A stretch of 64,000 nt of DNA from Linum tenue. Taxonomy: Eukaryota; Streptophyta; Magnoliopsida; Malpighiales; Linaceae. Below are positions 34,105-43,720 of the stretch, piece by piece. Numbering within the stretch: the stretch's first letter is position 1; the number at the start of each line of letters is the position of its first letter. The notes under the pieces were generated by a model that saw only the letters and a list, made by a program, of their open reading frames with translations, was not told where the DNA came from and made no database searches. A program made the position numbers and the translations under genes. The DNA lies in contig CAMGYJ010000011.1 of NCBI GenBank assembly GCA_946122785.1, positions 5,456,001-5,520,000 on the forward strand, in the 5' to 3' direction.

Positions 34105-34570
34105 TTGGATTTGTAATTCTGGAAATATCACGGCTGTGAGATAGGCCGTGAGAGAGACCGTGAGATTTTTTCCATACAAAGGTGGAGTTCCAGACAGTTT
34201 CACGGGTTGTCTGCGACAGTATCACGGCCGTGAGATGAGCCGTGTTTTGGATATGAATGATGGACATCTCACGGCCACTTTGTAAATTCTCATGGGCGTG
34301 AGACTTGGCCGTGAGATGGGATTTTATAACGGCTTAATGATGGTAATTTTACGCCCGTGAGACTGGGCCTTGAGATTCAAAAAACCTGAATCTCACGGTC
34401 TTGAAAGGACCATCTCACACCCGTGAGATTCCAGAAAGTTTCACGGGTTGCCTTCGACAGTATAACGGCCGTGAGATGAGCCGTGTTTTGGATATGTATG
34501 ATGGACATCTCACGGCCACTTTGTAAATTCTCATGGGCGTGAGACTTGGCCTTGAGATTCAAAAAATCAT
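34105..34570. repeat. Palindrome cluster 2
   Basis: The same family as cluster 1: ATCACGGCCGTGAGATGAGC, GGACATCTCACGGCC and TTTCACGGGTTG. The block from GATGAGCCGTGTTTTGG to TTGGCC(G/T)TGAGAT occurs twice within it (about 34195-34320 and 34440-34560). Confidence 0.8.
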
Positions 34571-34576
34571 TCCCTA

Positions 34577-35935
34577 TTATCGGTTTTGGGTTGAACCCCA
34601 TGTAATTGTGAACCGATGTGAGATTGAGGTTATGTATATGGTTGAATGAGCGTTTGATTATCGGTTTTGGGTTGAACCCCATGTAATTGTGAACCGATGT
34701 GAGATTGAGGTTATGTATATGGTTTAGCGAGCGTGTGATTATCGGTTTTGGGTTGAACCCCATGTAATTGTGAACCGATGTGAGATTGAGGTTATCTATA
34801 TGGTTTAGTGAGCGTTTTATTATCGGTTTTGGGTTGAAACCCATGTAATTGTGAACCGATGTGAGATTGAGGTTATGTATATGGTTGAATGAGCGTGTGA
34901 TTATCGGTTTTGGGTTGAACCCCATGTAATTGTGAACCGATGTGAGATTGAGGTTATGTATATGGTTTAGTGAGCGTTTTATTATCGGTTTTGGGTTGAA
35001 CCCCATGTAATTGTGAACCGATGTGAGATTGAGGTTATGTATATGGTTGAATGAGCGTGTGATTATCGGTTTTGGGTTGAACCCCATGTAATTGTGAACC
35101 GATGTGAGATTGAGGTTATGTATATGGTTGAATGAGCGTTTGATTATCGGTTTTGGGTTGAACCCCATGTAATTGTGAACCGATGTGAGATTGAGGTTAT
35201 GTATATGGTTGAATGAGCGTGTGATTATCGGTTTTGGGTTGAACCCCATGTAATTGTGAACCGATGTGAGATTGAGGTTATGTATATGGTTGAATGAGCG
35301 TTTGATTATCGGTTTTGGGTTGAACCCCATGTAATTGTGAACCGATGTGAGATTGGGGTTAAGTATATGGTTGAATGAGCGTTTGATTATCGGTTTTGGG
35401 TTGAACCCCATGTAATTGTGAACCGATGTGAGATTGATGTTATGTATATGGTTGAGTGAGCGTTTGATTATCGGATTTGGGTTGAACCCCATGTAATTGT
35501 GAACCGATGTGAGATTAAGGTTAAGTATATGGTTGAGTGAGCGTTTTATTATCGGTTTTGGGTGTAATTGTGAACCGATGTGAGATTGAGGTTATCTATA
35601 TGGTTTAGTGAGCGTTTTATTATCGGTTTTGGGTAGAACCCCATGTAATTGTGAACCGATGTGAGATTGAGGTTATGTATATGGTTGAATGAGCGTGTGA
35701 TTATCGGTTTTGGGTTGAACCCCATGTAATTGTGAACCGATGTGAGATTGAGGTTATGTATATGGTTGAATGAGCGTTTGATTATCGGTTTTGGGTTGAA
35801 CCCCATGTAATTGTGAACCGATGTGAGATTGAGGTTATGTATATGGTTGAATGAGCGTGTGATTATCGGTTTTGGGTTGAACCCCATGTAATTGTGAACC
35901 GATGTAGATTGAGGTAATTGATATATGGGTTGATT
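34577..35935. repeat. 81-bp minisatellite (about 17 units)
   Basis: The phrase TTATCGGTTTTGGGTTGAAC recurs every 81 bp from 34577 to about 35935, with one shortened unit near 35560. The first step (34577 to 34658) is exactly 81. Because 81 is divisible by three, the minus strand shows long frames of a 27-residue repeat (MGFNPKPII...). No start context, splice pattern or non-repeat sequence supports a protein. The array lies just upstream of the transposase leader. Confidence 0.9.
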
Positions 35936-37062
35936 TTCGTTTGATTATGGTTTTGGGTTAACCCATCTAATTATAACCGATGATTTTTTTGGGTTGGTCA
36001 TAATGAAGAAATTCCTAGATCCTAAACCCTCACCGTCGTAAGTCGTAACAGTGATGCCGTTTCTTCCTTCTCGTCCTCCGTCGGCGCCAGAGGACTGATC
36101 CTCGGTTCCTCCCTGTCGGCTTCTTCCTTCCAGCTTCCCTCTCTCCCAGCCTCAGTTCTTCCTTCGTCTTCCCTTCTCTACCCATCCTTCGCGACGAAAC
36201 CAGATTCTTCCTTCGTCGGTTCCTCCCTGTCGGCTTATTCGCCCATCCTTCGCCACCCATCCTTCGCGACGGAAGAGGCTTAATCTAGCAATCTTCCTTC
36301 GTCGTTTGTTGCTGACCTTCCACCGCCACCGCCAATCATCTCCGTTCAGCTCCCTGACTCCGCTCCCTGCCTTATTGTTTCAGGTACCCGCCGGCTCCCT
36401 CTTGTTTCTTCTCGGATGATTAATTATTCTGTTCTGTTTCGGTTCTGCTCCGTTTGTGATTGTGGCGCTGTCGTTGTCCAATGGCGATCTGGAGGCCGTG
36501 GATCTTGGCGCGCCTCTGTTTGTTTATCACCGTTTCTCGAACTTGCGGATAGCGGTTTCCAGGCTCATTTAGTTTTTCGTTCATCCGGTTGAGGGAATTA
36601 GCTATGGTTTTGTGTTCCTCGTTTGATTTCTGTCGAGTAATCCGTCCGTCTACGATCTTGTTCATTCTGGGTTTCCAGGTGAAATGAGATTGCCCCTGGG
36701 TTATTTCGTTCATTCTGTTTGGGGGGACTTGATATTGTGTTTGTCTATTCGATCATGGTGGCTTGATTGGTGTCTTGTGAGGGTGATTGGGGGGTTTCAG
36801 AGAGAAAACTACTATTTCCTGTAGGGAATTTGTTCATAGTTTTGTTCTTTCTGGTCGTTTGTCGCGGAAGTGAAGGGGAAACTATCGAGTTGATATGTGG
36901 ATTACAGTTACCAGCCAGCCCTTCATTTCAATTGTCTCGTGTTTGCCTCGTGTTTGTTAATTGATTAGTGAAGTGTTCGATTTGGTCGGCTATGGGTGGT
37001 GAATATGTCGATTTCAATTGTCTCTAAACTTCATTTTGTTGCTTGTTTTCAGTTGATCAACT
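35936..37062 (+). promoter_or_regulatory. Promoter and spliced 5' leader of the transposase gene
   Basis: A C/T-rich leader (36020-36380) with TCCTTCGTCGG-type repeats is followed by a likely donor (CAG/GTACCC near 36382) and a T-rich intron ending in TTGTTTTCAG at 37052. That leaves 10 nt before the ATG at 37063. The ATHILA-like gene (acceptor at 43718, ATG at 43721) and the protease gene (acceptor at 30571, ATG at 30592) share this arrangement. Confidence 0.5.
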
Positions 37063-39689
37063 ATGGAAGGGTTGATGGATGATATGAGCACAGGCAAGGA
37101 CACGGGAAATGACTTGAATGTTGGTTTAGATTGGGGAATGAATTATGGAGATGATACCGGTGGTGTTAGAGATAGTGACGATATGAAGGACAATGTCGAC
37201 ACCAGCGATAGTGATTCTGAGGATGATAATAACACTAACATTGGTGATGATGATAAAGAGAACATCTCAGATGAGCATTTGCACAGCTTCGAAACACAGC
37301 CACACAACTCAGAGAACATCAAAGATGCTGCAAATCCAGCCATGGTTCCACCGTACTCGAGTATGTATGACTGGACTTTGCTTGATAAAGTCGGGAATGG
37401 TAAGCCTTATTCTAAATGGGAGTCGGATGATGTTGTGGGTTATGAGTTTGAAACCCTTGAGGAGGCTGGCAAGTTCTATTCAACTTATGGTTGTGCCATG
37501 GGGTTCAGCGTACGAAAGAACACTCACACATATTCAAAATATGGAGTTAAAAATATGCAGCGATGGGTTTGCTCACGCGAGGGGGAGCGTCTTCCAGTCC
37601 ACAATGACAAGGAGAACAGAAAGCGTGAACCTAGGCCTGTAACAAGGCTCCATTGTCCGGCTGCTTTCAAAGTCAGTTTTGTTGAGGCAACTAACCGATT
37701 CAAGGTGAAGCAGTTTGTACCAACACATTTTCATCCCTTAGCTGGAGCACATGAAGTGCAGTTTTTGAGTTCTCATCGCAAGGTAGATGACGCAAGTAAG
37801 GCTCAGATTCGATCACTTAGGGCTGCTGGTATTCGCACCAATCAAATCATGGATTATCTAGTGAATTGTGCAGGAAGCTTTCAGAACTTGGGTTTCACTA
37901 AGACCGATGTCTACAATTTTGTTAGTGCGGATCGGAGGTCGGAGATCTTGGATAGTGACAGTGAAGCTGCACTTGCCTACTTACAAGCACGGGCAACTAC
38001 CGATCCTCGTTTTTATTGTAGATATACAGTAAGTGACGGTGGTGAACTAGGCAATATGTTATGGGCTGACTCTCCTTCACAATTGGATTATAGTCTCTTT
38101 GGAGATGTTCTTGTTTTTGACTCGACGTACAAGACTAATGCATATAATCTTCCATTTCTTCTATTCATTGGTGTGAATAATCACAATGCAAGCACTGTTT
38201 TTGCATGTGCTTTACTTGCGGATGAAACGGCGGAGAACTACGTATGGATTCTAAATGCTTTTTTACATTGCATGGGTGGTAAGAAGCCAACCGCAGTTAT
38301 AACAGACGGTTGTTCTTCAATGAGGAAAGCTATCAAGTCGGTTCTCCCTGGATCCCGACATCGGTTATGTTCTTGGCACTTGGGCAATAACGCAGAAGCG
38401 CGTGGCCATGCGGAAGGCTTCCGGGAGGATTTCAAACGATGCATGCTAAACTGCAGTTCTATTCCACAATTTGAAGCTACGTGGAAGGAAATTTTGTCCA
38501 AGTATGACCTGGAGCACAATGCGTGGATGAAGAAGATGTATAGGCGACGAGCTCTATGGGCCACAACTTACTTGAAAGGTATTTTCTTTGCTGGGATGAC
38601 TACCTCACAACGTTGTGAAAGCATGAACTCTTATCTAGACAAATTCTTGCAAAGTAAGATGAAGTTGTTTGAGTTTGTCAAGCAGTTTGACATGGCACTT
38701 TTGTATAGGAGACAAACTGAGTTACATGACCAGTTTAAGACAATACATACTGATGTTGTTTTGATGACACATTTACATGAAATTGAAAGACATGCCTCTA
38801 TAGTATATACAAGAAATGTGTTCAGGAGCGTTCGAGCAGAAATAGCGAGAGAAGTTCATTACTATATTACAGACAAGTGTGTGTTGACCAATAAAACAGT
38901 TTACACATTGTCACGATTCAAATACCCTGACTCAAAGTGCACCGTGGTCTTTTACACGAGTGGACATGATGTGCATTGTTCTTGTGGCATCTTTGAGTTC
39001 TGCGGAATTCCATGTCGGCATATATTCTGTATATTGAAAGCAGAAAATCAAATACAAATTCCAAAGTCACTCATTTTGAAGCGTTGGACTAAAGATGCAA
39101 AAGAGTTCGATCCCTCGAGTATGGGAAGCTGTCCTACCCAGCAAAATATTAGCAGGTATTATAAATTTAAGGTGTTCATTTAGTTCTTTGTTTACTTCTA
39201 TTGTGCTTGGAACCAACTACAAAAGTGCTTGTTTATTTGGACAGGTTTGGATTCTTGGTTGGTCAATGTAGTAGAATGTGCCATTATGCTGTGAGTTCGG
39301 ATGAAGCATTTCATACTGCCAAAGGGTTGATTGAAGACTTGACATTGCGAGTGAAGACAATAAGTGAAGAAACAACCAACAAAACAAATAATGCTACTAC
39401 GGATGTTGGAGTGAACTCCTCTCAGTTTATTAAGGACCCCCATCCAGTTCGAAGTAAAGGGAATGTGAAGCAACCTCAAGTGAAAACACGGTTGTGCAAG
39501 TATTGTAGGCGTCCTAAACATACAATCAGAAATTGTCCGCTGAAAAGAATGGCTGAAGCAGGTGGAGGTGATAGTCATTTCACGCAACAAGAATACAACT
39601 TCGAGTCCATAGGAGCAGGTGAAAGCAGCTTTCATGTGGAGACTCAAGAATCTGTTCTACTTCCCAAACGATCCAAGCACAACCTGTAA
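37063..39689 (+). CDS. FAR1-type Mutator-like transposase
   Basis: Two coding exons, 37063-39155 and 39245-39689 (phase 2, GT-AG), give 845 aa without interruption. After an acidic N-terminus (~residues 35-70), a FAR1-type zinc-binding DNA-binding domain spans ~127-210 (FETLEEAGKFYSTYGCAMGF, VCSREGE, RLHCPAAFKV). The MULE catalytic domain has Asp353 (VFDSTYKTNAYNLPF), Asp415 (VITDGCSSM) and Glu519 (SQRCESMNSYL) as the DDE triad, plus the CSWH motif at 436-439. A SWIM zinc finger lies at 639-653 (CSCGIFEFCGIPCRH) and a CCHC knuckle at 782-795 (CKYCRRPKHTIRNC). It should bind the element ends and cut and rejoin DNA in the nucleus. Host FAR1/FRS transcription factors share these domains. The location inside TIRs with a 9-bp duplication favours a transposase. 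Confidence 0.92.
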
Positions 39690-39761
39690 TGCTGGTGTTC
39701 GACTTCAAACTACATTATGTTTCATCTTGTAATGTTTGTTTTGTGCAAGTTAGTATCTAGT

Positions 39762-39985
39762 GACATTGAATGGATCTATGTAATGCTCGTGTCAAGCTTC
39801 AAAGAACATTATGACTCAGCTTTTCATAAGCTTGTAGTTTTCAAAAATAGTATATTATGTTACTTACGCCATTATAATAAGTACAGGGGTTAGTTCTACA
39901 GGTAAATGTCTGTGCAGACTATTTCTGGAAATCTCACGGCCAATTCTGGAAATCCCACGGCCGTGAAAGAAGGCGTGTTTTTGGA
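39762..39985 (+). repeat. Shared 3' segment, copy 1
   Basis: The segment from GAATGGATCTATGTAATGCT to CCCACGGCCGTGAAAGAA, directly downstream of the transposase stop, is repeated with few changes at 46452-46675 downstream of the ATHILA-like gene. Both copies run straight into a palindrome cluster. Confidence 0.85.
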
Positions 39986-40460
39986 TTTGTAATTCTGGAA
40001 ATATCACGCCCGTGAGATAGGCCGTGAGAGAGACCGTGGATTTGTAATTCTGGACATCTCACGGCCCTCTGTAAATTCTCACGGGGCGTGAGACTAAGAC
40101 GTGAGATAATCCCAGCTGAAATCCAAAATCACGCCTCATAAATGAAATCTCACGGCCGGGAGATGTACCGTGAGATTGTTTCCATAAAAAGGGGGAGTTC
40201 CAGAGAGTTTCACGGGTTGGCGTCGTCATTACCACAGCCGTGAGATAAGCCGTGTTTTGGATATGAATTCTGGACATCTCACGGCCCTCTGTAAATTCTC
40301 ACGGGGCGTGAGACTAAGACGTGAGATAATCCCAGCTGAAATCCAAAAACACGCCTCATAACTGAAACCTCACGGCCGGGATATGTACCCGTAGAATTTT
40401 TTTCTAAAAATTGTAAGCTCCAGAGGGTTTCACGGGTTATATCCCGCCCGGGACAAAAAG
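39930..40460. repeat. Palindrome cluster 3
   Basis: CACGGCC/GGCCGTG phrases as in the other clusters. A ~220-bp unit starting TCTGGACATCTCACGGCCCT occurs at about 40050 and 40270, and a third partial copy begins near 42535 in cluster 4. It contains GCGTGAGACTAAGACGTGAG and ATCCAAAA(A/T)CACGCCTCAT. Confidence 0.8.
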
Positions 40461-40703
40461 CCGTGAGATTAACCCTAGAATTGGAAACACCCTATTTAAA
40501 ACTTCCTCTTTTCTACTTGAACCCGACCCCCAACCCTATTTAAAACCCTCGCCGTCGCACTTCGACCCCCAACCCTCTACTCCCAGTTCGAACAAGCTCC
40601 CACCACCACAGGCGAAGCTCTCTCCCAGTTCTCGCATTATAGGGTTTTTCATAAACCCTTGCCCCCAAATCCTCCCTGCTCCGACTCCGTTTCGCCGGCC
40701 GCC
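40461..40703 (+). promoter_or_regulatory. Promoter and leader of the chimeric host-gene unit
   Basis: TATTTAAAACTTCC near 40494 is TATA-like. The leader contains CGACCCCCAACCCTCTACTC, a phrase also present at 42829-42848 ahead of the ATHILA-like gene. The two units therefore share a promoter-leader cassette. Confidence 0.5.
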
Positions 40704-40940
40704 ATGAGCAAGGGACCAGTTCTCTTCTCCGACTTCGGCGAGAAGGACAAAGGTAAACGAAGATAGATCTCCCCTTTCCACCTTCCTCTCTCTCTCTCTC
40801 TCTTGCTCTCGCGGTTTCTTGCGGCGCCGATGTTTCGTTTGACTCCCTCTTTGTTTCCAGATTTGCTCACCAGGGATTACCTATCCGACCAGAAGCTTCG
40901 TGTGGTATCTGTCAAGAGAGTTTCAGCACCACTATCACAG
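40704..40940 (+). pseudogene. Captured mitochondrial porin (VDAC) fragment, exons 1-2
   Basis: Exon 1 (40704-40752) reads MSKGPVLFSDFGEKDK. Exon 2 (40861-40940) reads DLLTRDYLSDQK, joined in phase across a GT-AG intron. This is the N-terminus of plant VDAC, whose family start is MSKGPGLF...DIGKKAKDLL. The host intron is retained, so the capture was from genomic DNA, not mRNA. After DQK the reading (LRVVSVKRVSAPLSQ) no longer follows VDAC. Only ~28 of the usual ~275 residues remain, so no beta-barrel can form. Canonical splice sites and an upstream leader suggest it may be transcribed as part of a chimeric RNA. Confidence 0.72.
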
Positions 40941-41221
40941 GTATTTGCCAATCTCCTGTATAATGCAGTGTCTGATTTTGGCTCAAAATGAAGAGCTTAC
41001 TGTAACATCATCAAAAGGGTTCAATTTGTAACCTAAGTGAGCAGACGTGATTGAAATGCTCCAGGGATCATCTACCTTGACGTCACATTGAGTATTCCAC
41101 CTCATCGATCTCTAAGGAAGGAAGCAAGGACAACAAACTTTCCAAGTTCGATACAATCCTTGGACAAGGAATGCAGCAAAGAGATGGAGATTGCAAAACC
41201 CTTGACCAAGGTTGTATCTAG

Positions 41222-41326
41222 CTTGGAAAGTTTGATCTTTCCGGTATCACCCCAGCTCCAAGGGGAGTTACAAAAGTGGAGATTGAAGAGGATGGAATAC
41301 TCAAAGAGACGTCAAGGGAGAAGTCT
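41222..41326 (+). pseudogene. Captured HSP70 fragment
   Basis: This 105-nt frame reads LGKFDLSGITPAPRGV, followed by EIEEDGIL. It matches the conserved HSP70/BiP substrate-binding region (family form LGKFxLxGIPPAPRG then a DANGIL-type motif). A TAG lies directly upstream in the same frame, and the segment ends at a GTAAGT donor (41327). Only about 35 of ~650 residues remain, so it has no chaperone function. It lies ~300 bp past the VDAC fragment inside the same unit, which suggests that two host genes were sampled. The match is short, so this is less certain than the VDAC call. Confidence 0.6.
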
Positions 41327-42209
41327 GTAAGTCGTTCTTAATTTTTCTACTGGATCTTTGGATTATCTTGGTTTGGTGATAGCCTAGAATTTGACTGATT
41401 GTTGCGTTTGTGTGATTTGTATAAGCCTTGGTGGTGCTTAATGGTAGTGATTTGATCTTTGTGTTGTATATATGTGTTTTTTTTTCTGGACCTGCAGGAT
41501 TTCTTAGGTGTGGAAAATAAGAATGCAGTTGTGGATTCATGGGAGGGGGATGGGCATGGATGTTCGACAAAAGTTTGTTCTTGTTTTTGTGATGTTGTGG
41601 TGTACTTGTAAGCAAGAAGGTAGTATGTATTGAAGAAGTAGAGTTTTTGTATATCTAACTATTGTTGTGTTTAAGAAGAGGGAAGTGCAGGGGAGAAGAA
41701 GAAAAGGAAGTGGATCCTCGTGGGTGAGAAGAAGATGATCAATCTGGTTTCCCTCTTGGTGGAGAAGGGAAGGAGAAGAAGAAATGATAGAAGCACGTTT
41801 AGAGGAGGGAAGGAAGTATCAGGAAGAAGTCTTTGTTTTGAGGGAGCATAGGAATCTGGAAGAGGAAGAAGAAGAATTTCCCCTGTCTCTCCCCATCTCT
41901 GTTTTTTTTGGCTGAAATTCATCTATGTAAAGAAGAAGAGAGGAAGAAGGAGCTCTCCTTTCCTCTGTTTTTTTCGTTTGGATGAAGTAGGAGAGGCGAT
42001 GTTGTGGAAGAACAAGGGAAATGGATAGGCCTCCTTCCCATGAATTTGTGTTATATATGTATGTTCAATTTCTTTTCTACAAATCAATTGCAATGTACGC
42101 CATAACTCTAATGATCAAATATTGATCTTCTCTTCGATTGTGGGTGGCTAGATGGATATATCTAGTTATTGTTGTTTTTTGTTCTTAGATGGAAACCTCA
42201 CTGCTTGTA
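41327..42209 (+). other. Non-coding part of the chimeric unit
   Basis: T-rich intron-like sequence (41330-41490) is followed by a purine-rich block of AGAAGAAG phrases (41650-42010). I see no supported coding frame. Confidence 0.45.
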
Positions 42210-42760
42210 ATTAAATTGTCACGGGCGAGAGAATAAGCCATGATATGGAAATCACTCCCAATTTCACGGCCGTGCGAGAAACCGTGAGATGGAAATATCA
42301 CGGCCGGGATAAGGAGACGTGAGATGGAAATATCACTCCCAATTTCACGGCCGTGCGAGAGACCGTGAGATGGAAATATCACGGCCGGGATAAGGAGACG
42401 TGAGATGGAATATCACTCCCAATTTCACGGCCGTGCCAGAGACCGTGAGATGGAAATATCACGGCCGGGATAAGGAGACGTGAGATGGAAATATCACTCC
42501 AAATACACGGCCGTGCGAGAGACCGTGAGATTGAAATCTCACGGCCCTCTATAAATTCTCACGGACGTGAGACTAAGACGTCAGATGTTCACAGCTGAAA
42601 TCCAAAAACACGCCTCATAACTGGAATCTCACGACCGGGAGATGTACCGTGAGATTGTTTCCATTAAAAAGGGGGAGTTCCAGAGAGTTTCACGGGTTGG
42701 CGTCGATATTATCACGTCCGTGAAATGGGCCGTGAGATTGGAAGCCTAAAAACTAACCTA
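42210..42760. repeat. Palindrome cluster 4 with 81-bp tandem units
   Basis: ATCACTCCCAATTTCACGGC recurs at 42251, 42332, 42412 and 42493 (with small changes), an 80-81-bp period. Each unit holds CACGGCCGTG and GATGGAAATATCACGGCCGG. From 42535 the sequence continues as a copy of the ~220-bp unit of cluster 3. Confidence 0.85.
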
Positions 42761-43720
42761 TGCATATTAGAATTTGAAACCCCCCCGCCCCCATATTTTG
42801 TTCGAACCCTATTTTCCTCTGTTCTACTTCGACCCCCAACCCTCTACTCCCTCTGTTCTACTTCGACCCCCTCGCCCTCGCGCACTCGCCATCGCCCTAG
42901 ATCGCTCGCCCTCGCCCTTGCTCGTTCGCCCTCGCACTTGCTGGCTCGCCCTCGCCCTCGCCCTCGCCCTCGCCCTTGCTCGCTCGCCCTCGCCCTTGCT
43001 GCGTCGCCCTCGCCCTCGCCCTCGCTCGCCCGCGAAGATTCTTCAAGGTTCAGCGGCGACGGCGACCATTTCCGGACGAGTCTCTGCCCTCTGTTCCACT
43101 TCGATCCCGACAAGGCCTCTGGTGAGTTCTTCTTAACCACAGCGGCACTCTTCTCTGGTTTCTTGCATTTTTTAGGGTTTAGTTGCCCAATTGTGGTTGG
43201 TTTGAATTAGGGTTTTGAATTGGTGGGATGACTTCTTTCGTTTCTCCCCTTTGTTGTTGTTGGTGTTGGTTGTGGTGGTGTTGCTGTTGTTGTGACTGAC
43301 TTACTGCTCTGATGCTCTTACTATAGCAGTACTCGCTTTTTCCCTTTTGCAGTCGGTCTAAGTTTTACGGGAGAATTGCATTACTGATTTTGTACTTAGC
43401 TTCCACCCATTTATATGGAAGCAGATGCTCTTGTTCATCACTGCTATTGTTATTACAAACCTGATTTAAAATGAACTTCAATTGATGGGCAGTTTATATG
43501 GCTAATGGTAGTTGCGGGCTGTAATGTCATAAAAGCATGAATTTAGGTTAGCTACAATATTTCTGATACTTGATCTAGCAATTGATGGTTGGTGTAGACG
43601 TGATTAGAATGCTCCTGGGATCTTCACCCTTGACGTCACATTGGTTGGTGTAGACGTGATTATAATTCTTTTCCCTCTCATTCACTAAAGACTAAATGTG
43701 CTTAGTTGGTTTTTGTAGGA
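42761..43720 (+). promoter_or_regulatory. Promoter, leader exon and leader intron of the ATHILA-like gene
   Basis: The leader shares the CGACCCCCAACCCTCTACTC phrase with the VDAC/HSP70 unit and contains a CGCCCT-rich low-complexity run (42863-43030). A likely donor CTCTG/GTGAGT lies at 43122-43123. The leader intron ends TTTTTGTAG at 43718, 2 nt before the ATG. A phrase TTGACGTCACATTG near 43632 also occurs at 41079, showing more shared sequence between units. The frames on both strands through the CGCCCT run are low-complexity artefacts. Confidence 0.5.

Noticed and set aside
34377..35492. 371-codon minus-strand frame of 27-residue repeats
   Set aside because: It is a by-product of the 81-bp minisatellite, whose unit is divisible by three. 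It has no non-repeat core and no start or splice context.
42725..43210. Overlapping plus and minus frames rich in Arg, Pro, Ser and Ala
   Set aside because: Translation of the CGCCCT low-complexity leader; the real coding start is at 43721 after a leader intron.
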